Assembly: GCF_947489365.1 (NCBI RefSeq)
Contig: NZ_CANLDB010000001.1
Coordinates: 992,001-1,056,000, forward strand
Direction: 5' to 3'
DNA length: 64,000 nucleotides
Origin: an uncultured Nocardioides sp.
GTDB lineage: Bacteria; Actinomycetota; Actinomycetes; Propionibacteriales; Nocardioidaceae
Part shown: one piece after another, positions 58,365-64,000 of the stretch
Layout: the number at the start of each line of letters is the position of its first letter
How positions within the stretch are numbered: the stretch's first letter is position 1
The notes under the pieces: model-generated
The model's database searches: none
What the model was told of the DNA's origin: nothing
The model's input: the letters and a program-made list of their open reading frames with translations, nothing else
Translations under genes and position numbers: made by a program

Positions 58365-59194
58365 GAGTCGGTCCTGGCCCAGCAGATCGAGCGGCGGTTG
58401 CCGGCCTCCCACTGGCCCTCGCCGAAGGCGGTCCACCCGAACTCGTAGTCGAGGGGGTAGCCGAGCAGGGCCCCGACCTGGCTCGAGCAGGCGTCACGGC
58501 TGGTGACCTCGACGACGCGGTCGCCGGGCCACGGGTCGTCGTCCTCGCCGACCGGCACGGTCGACACGGCCCGCCAGGTGTGCGGCTCGGTGCACGCGAC
58601 CTTCTCGCCCTCGGAGACGGTCGGCCCGTCCGCGCAGACCGTCCAGCGGTCCTGGGGGACCCCGGCCAGCAGTCCCTCGGCGGTCTCCGGGAGGTCGACG
58701 TACGCCTCGCCCGTCACGCCGCCGCCGACCGCGTCGCAGCGGTACCACCGGGCGCCCTGCTCCCAGGCGTCCTCCGACGGGCGGAACCAGGCCCAGCTGA
58801 CCGTCGAGCGCATGACGCGGGACTCATCGCCGCCGACGAAGCGGCCGAACGCCCTCCCGCACGTCTTGTAGGCGAACGCCCCGAGGTCCGGGGAGTCGTA
58901 CGCCGCGTCGGTGAAGCGGTCGGGCAGCGGGCCCACCGCGAACGTCTCGGCGGTGTGGCGCTCGGCGCAGTCCACCGGCGCCGTGCTGTTGCTGGGCTCG
59001 GCGACGTCGGAGGGACCCAGCACCCGGCACAGGCCGACCTCGGGCGTCTCGACGGTGTCGGCGGAGACCTGCTCCGGCTCGTCGCCGTCCCCGCCGCCGC
59101 AGGCCGTCAGCAGCAGGGGAGCGGCGAGGAGGAGGCCGAGCCGGTCGAGCCGACCGAGCGGGCGACGGAGCACCGGAGTCCGGTCGTCCGTCAT
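58361..59194 (-). CDS. Septum-formation-family lipoprotein (second paralog)
   Basis: A 277-residue lipoprotein with lipobox L-L-T-A-C near residue 32 and the same core as its neighbour: H-T-A-E-T-F-A-V-G, W-Y-R-C-D-A-V, V-A-C, H-T-W-R-A-V-S-T-V, and a final I-C-W-A-R. The two genes are tandem, overlapping duplicates. Conserved Cys pairs suggest disulphides outside the cell. Confidence 0.75.
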   Translation of the reverse strand: MTDDRTPVLRRPLGRLDRLGLLLAAPLLLTACGGGDGDEPEQVSADTVETPEVGLCRVLGPSDVAEPSNSTAPVDCAERHTAETFAVGPLPDRFTDAAYDSPDLGAFAYKTCGRAFGRFVGGDESRVMRSTVSWAWFRPSEDAWEQGARWYRCDAVGGGVTGEAYVDLPETAEGLLAGVPQDRWTVCADGPTVSEGEKVACTEPHTWRAVSTVPVGEDDDPWPGDRVVEVTSRDACSSQVGALLGYPLDYEFGWTAFGEGQWEAGNRRSICWARTDS

Positions 59195-59250
59195 GTCACC
59201 TCTCCCGGGGTTCTCGCCAGTACGTCGAGCGCGTGCGTCGTGCGCCCGTC

Positions 59251-59736
59251 TCAGACGCTCAGCAGTGCCGCGATCGTAGCGCCCAGCTCGTACGCCGAGG
59301 CCGTGTGCGTCGCGTCCACGTCACCCACCACGGCGAGGACGTCGCTCGACAGCCGCCACGGCAGCGCCCCGGCGATCGCCAGCACCGACCGCTCGGCCCC
59401 CTCGGTGTCGTACCGGCCGTGCACGTAGAGCCCGAAGGGCAGCCGCCCGCCGGCGGCCCCGCCGGCGGACCCGTCGTCCGAGAGCGCGCCGCCGGCCTCG
59501 AGGAAGACCGTGTCGAGGAAGTGCTTGAGGGCTCCGGACATGTAGCCGAAGTTCGCGGGCGTGCCCAGGACGACGCCGTCCGCGGCGATCAGGTCGCCGG
59601 CGCCCGCCTCGAGCGCGGGCCGCTCGACGACCTCGACGCCGGTGATCGCGTCGTCCTGCGCGCCGGCGAGCACCGCGTCGGTGAGCGCCCGGACCGTGGG
59701 CGTGGGGGAGTGGTGCACGACCAGCAGACGAGCCAT
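59251..59736 (-). CDS. Flavodoxin-like / NAD(P)H-dependent FMN reductase-type protein
   Basis: A 161-residue flavodoxin-fold protein: L-L-V-V-H-H-S-P-T-P-T-V at the start forms the FMN phosphate loop; G-T-P-A-N-F-G-Y-M-S-G-A-L-K-H-F-L-D (near 59) and a later H-G-R-Y-D segment are typical of WrbA/FMN reductase relatives. The ATG at 59736 is 6 nt after TACGCT. It is divergent from the leuA leader; the two -10 boxes are about 15 bp apart. Confidence 0.8.
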   Translation of the reverse strand: MARLLVVHHSPTPTVRALTDAVLAGAQDDAITGVEVVERPALEAGAGDLIAADGVVLGTPANFGYMSGALKHFLDTVFLEAGGALSDDGSAGGAAGGRLPFGLYVHGRYDTEGAERSVLAIAGALPWRLSSDVLAVVGDVDATHTASAYELGATIAALLSV

Positions 59737-59762
59737 GCCGAGAGCGTAGGTCCCGGCCGCGC

Positions 59763-64000
<4,238 letters not shown>

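Overview
The window is about 64 kb of high-GC actinobacterial chromosome, probably from the Nocardioidaceae. The main evidence is the conserved actinobacterial gene string leuS-degV-comEA-comEC-holA-rpsT-lepA-hemW-hrcA-dnaJ-HIT-phoH-ybeY-era-leuA. Supporting evidence is a very high GC content, a pair of 10-methyl fatty acid genes, a TIGR03086-type protein, and many genes whose ATG or GTG lies only 6-8 nt after a TANNNT -10 box, as in leaderless transcripts. The genus is an inference.

Layout. 1-9.6 kb: a sodium:solute symporter with a small membrane partner, a DUF559-type protein, leuS behind a leucine attenuator, a Tat-exported PhoD phosphatase, degV and comEA. 9.6-22.3 kb: comEC, split at its conserved V-S-G-T-N codons by a 10.2-kb mobile element. 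22.3-31.5 kb: a palindromic intergenic repeat, holA, rpsT, a kinase, a TPP enzyme, a second PhoD phosphatase, lepA and a small regulator/membrane-protein pair. 31.5-45.1 kb: mixed metabolic genes (AlkZ-like, AraC-type regulator, antibiotic-kinase-like, amidase, dialkylglycine decarboxylase, asnB, fadD, hemW, DUF3097, a metallo-hydrolase). 45.1-61.6 kb: an iron-box-controlled DUF2470 gene, hrcA-dnaJ with a CIRCE operator, a sigma factor with a Gmad2 membrane protein, HIT, phoH, ybeY, a degenerate cytidine deaminase, tmsAB-like genes, a siderophore-interacting protein, era, two paralogous lipoproteins, a flavodoxin-like protein, and leuA behind a second leucine attenuator. 61.6-64 kb: a sensor histidine kinase cut by the window edge.

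The most notable system is the comEC element (about 10427-20668). It is visibly less GC-rich than its surroundings and is bracketed by a 16-bp att repeat with one mismatch. It encodes a large serine integrase on the left. On the opposite strand is a compact set for a DNA-filled head: terminase large subunit, HNH nuclease, portal, scaffold, HK97-type capsid, adaptor and stopper. It also has a replication initiator with internal 24-bp iterons and three or four small DNA-binding or membrane proteins. I see no tail, lysis or maturation-protease gene. This is the gene content expected of a capsid-forming phage satellite that makes its own small heads and borrows tails from a helper phage. Excision would restore an 821-codon comEC frame, so the element could act as a switch on DNA uptake.

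A second unexplained signal is a family of arrays with an exact 32-nt period (35.1, 50.7, 55.6 and 57.4 kb). They start within a few bases of stop codons, usually in the sense of the upstream gene, and appear as direct or direct-plus-inverted copies. A third is a pair of matching leucine attenuators, upstream of leuS and leuA, each with an apparently leaderless leader peptide carrying three adjacent Leu codons.
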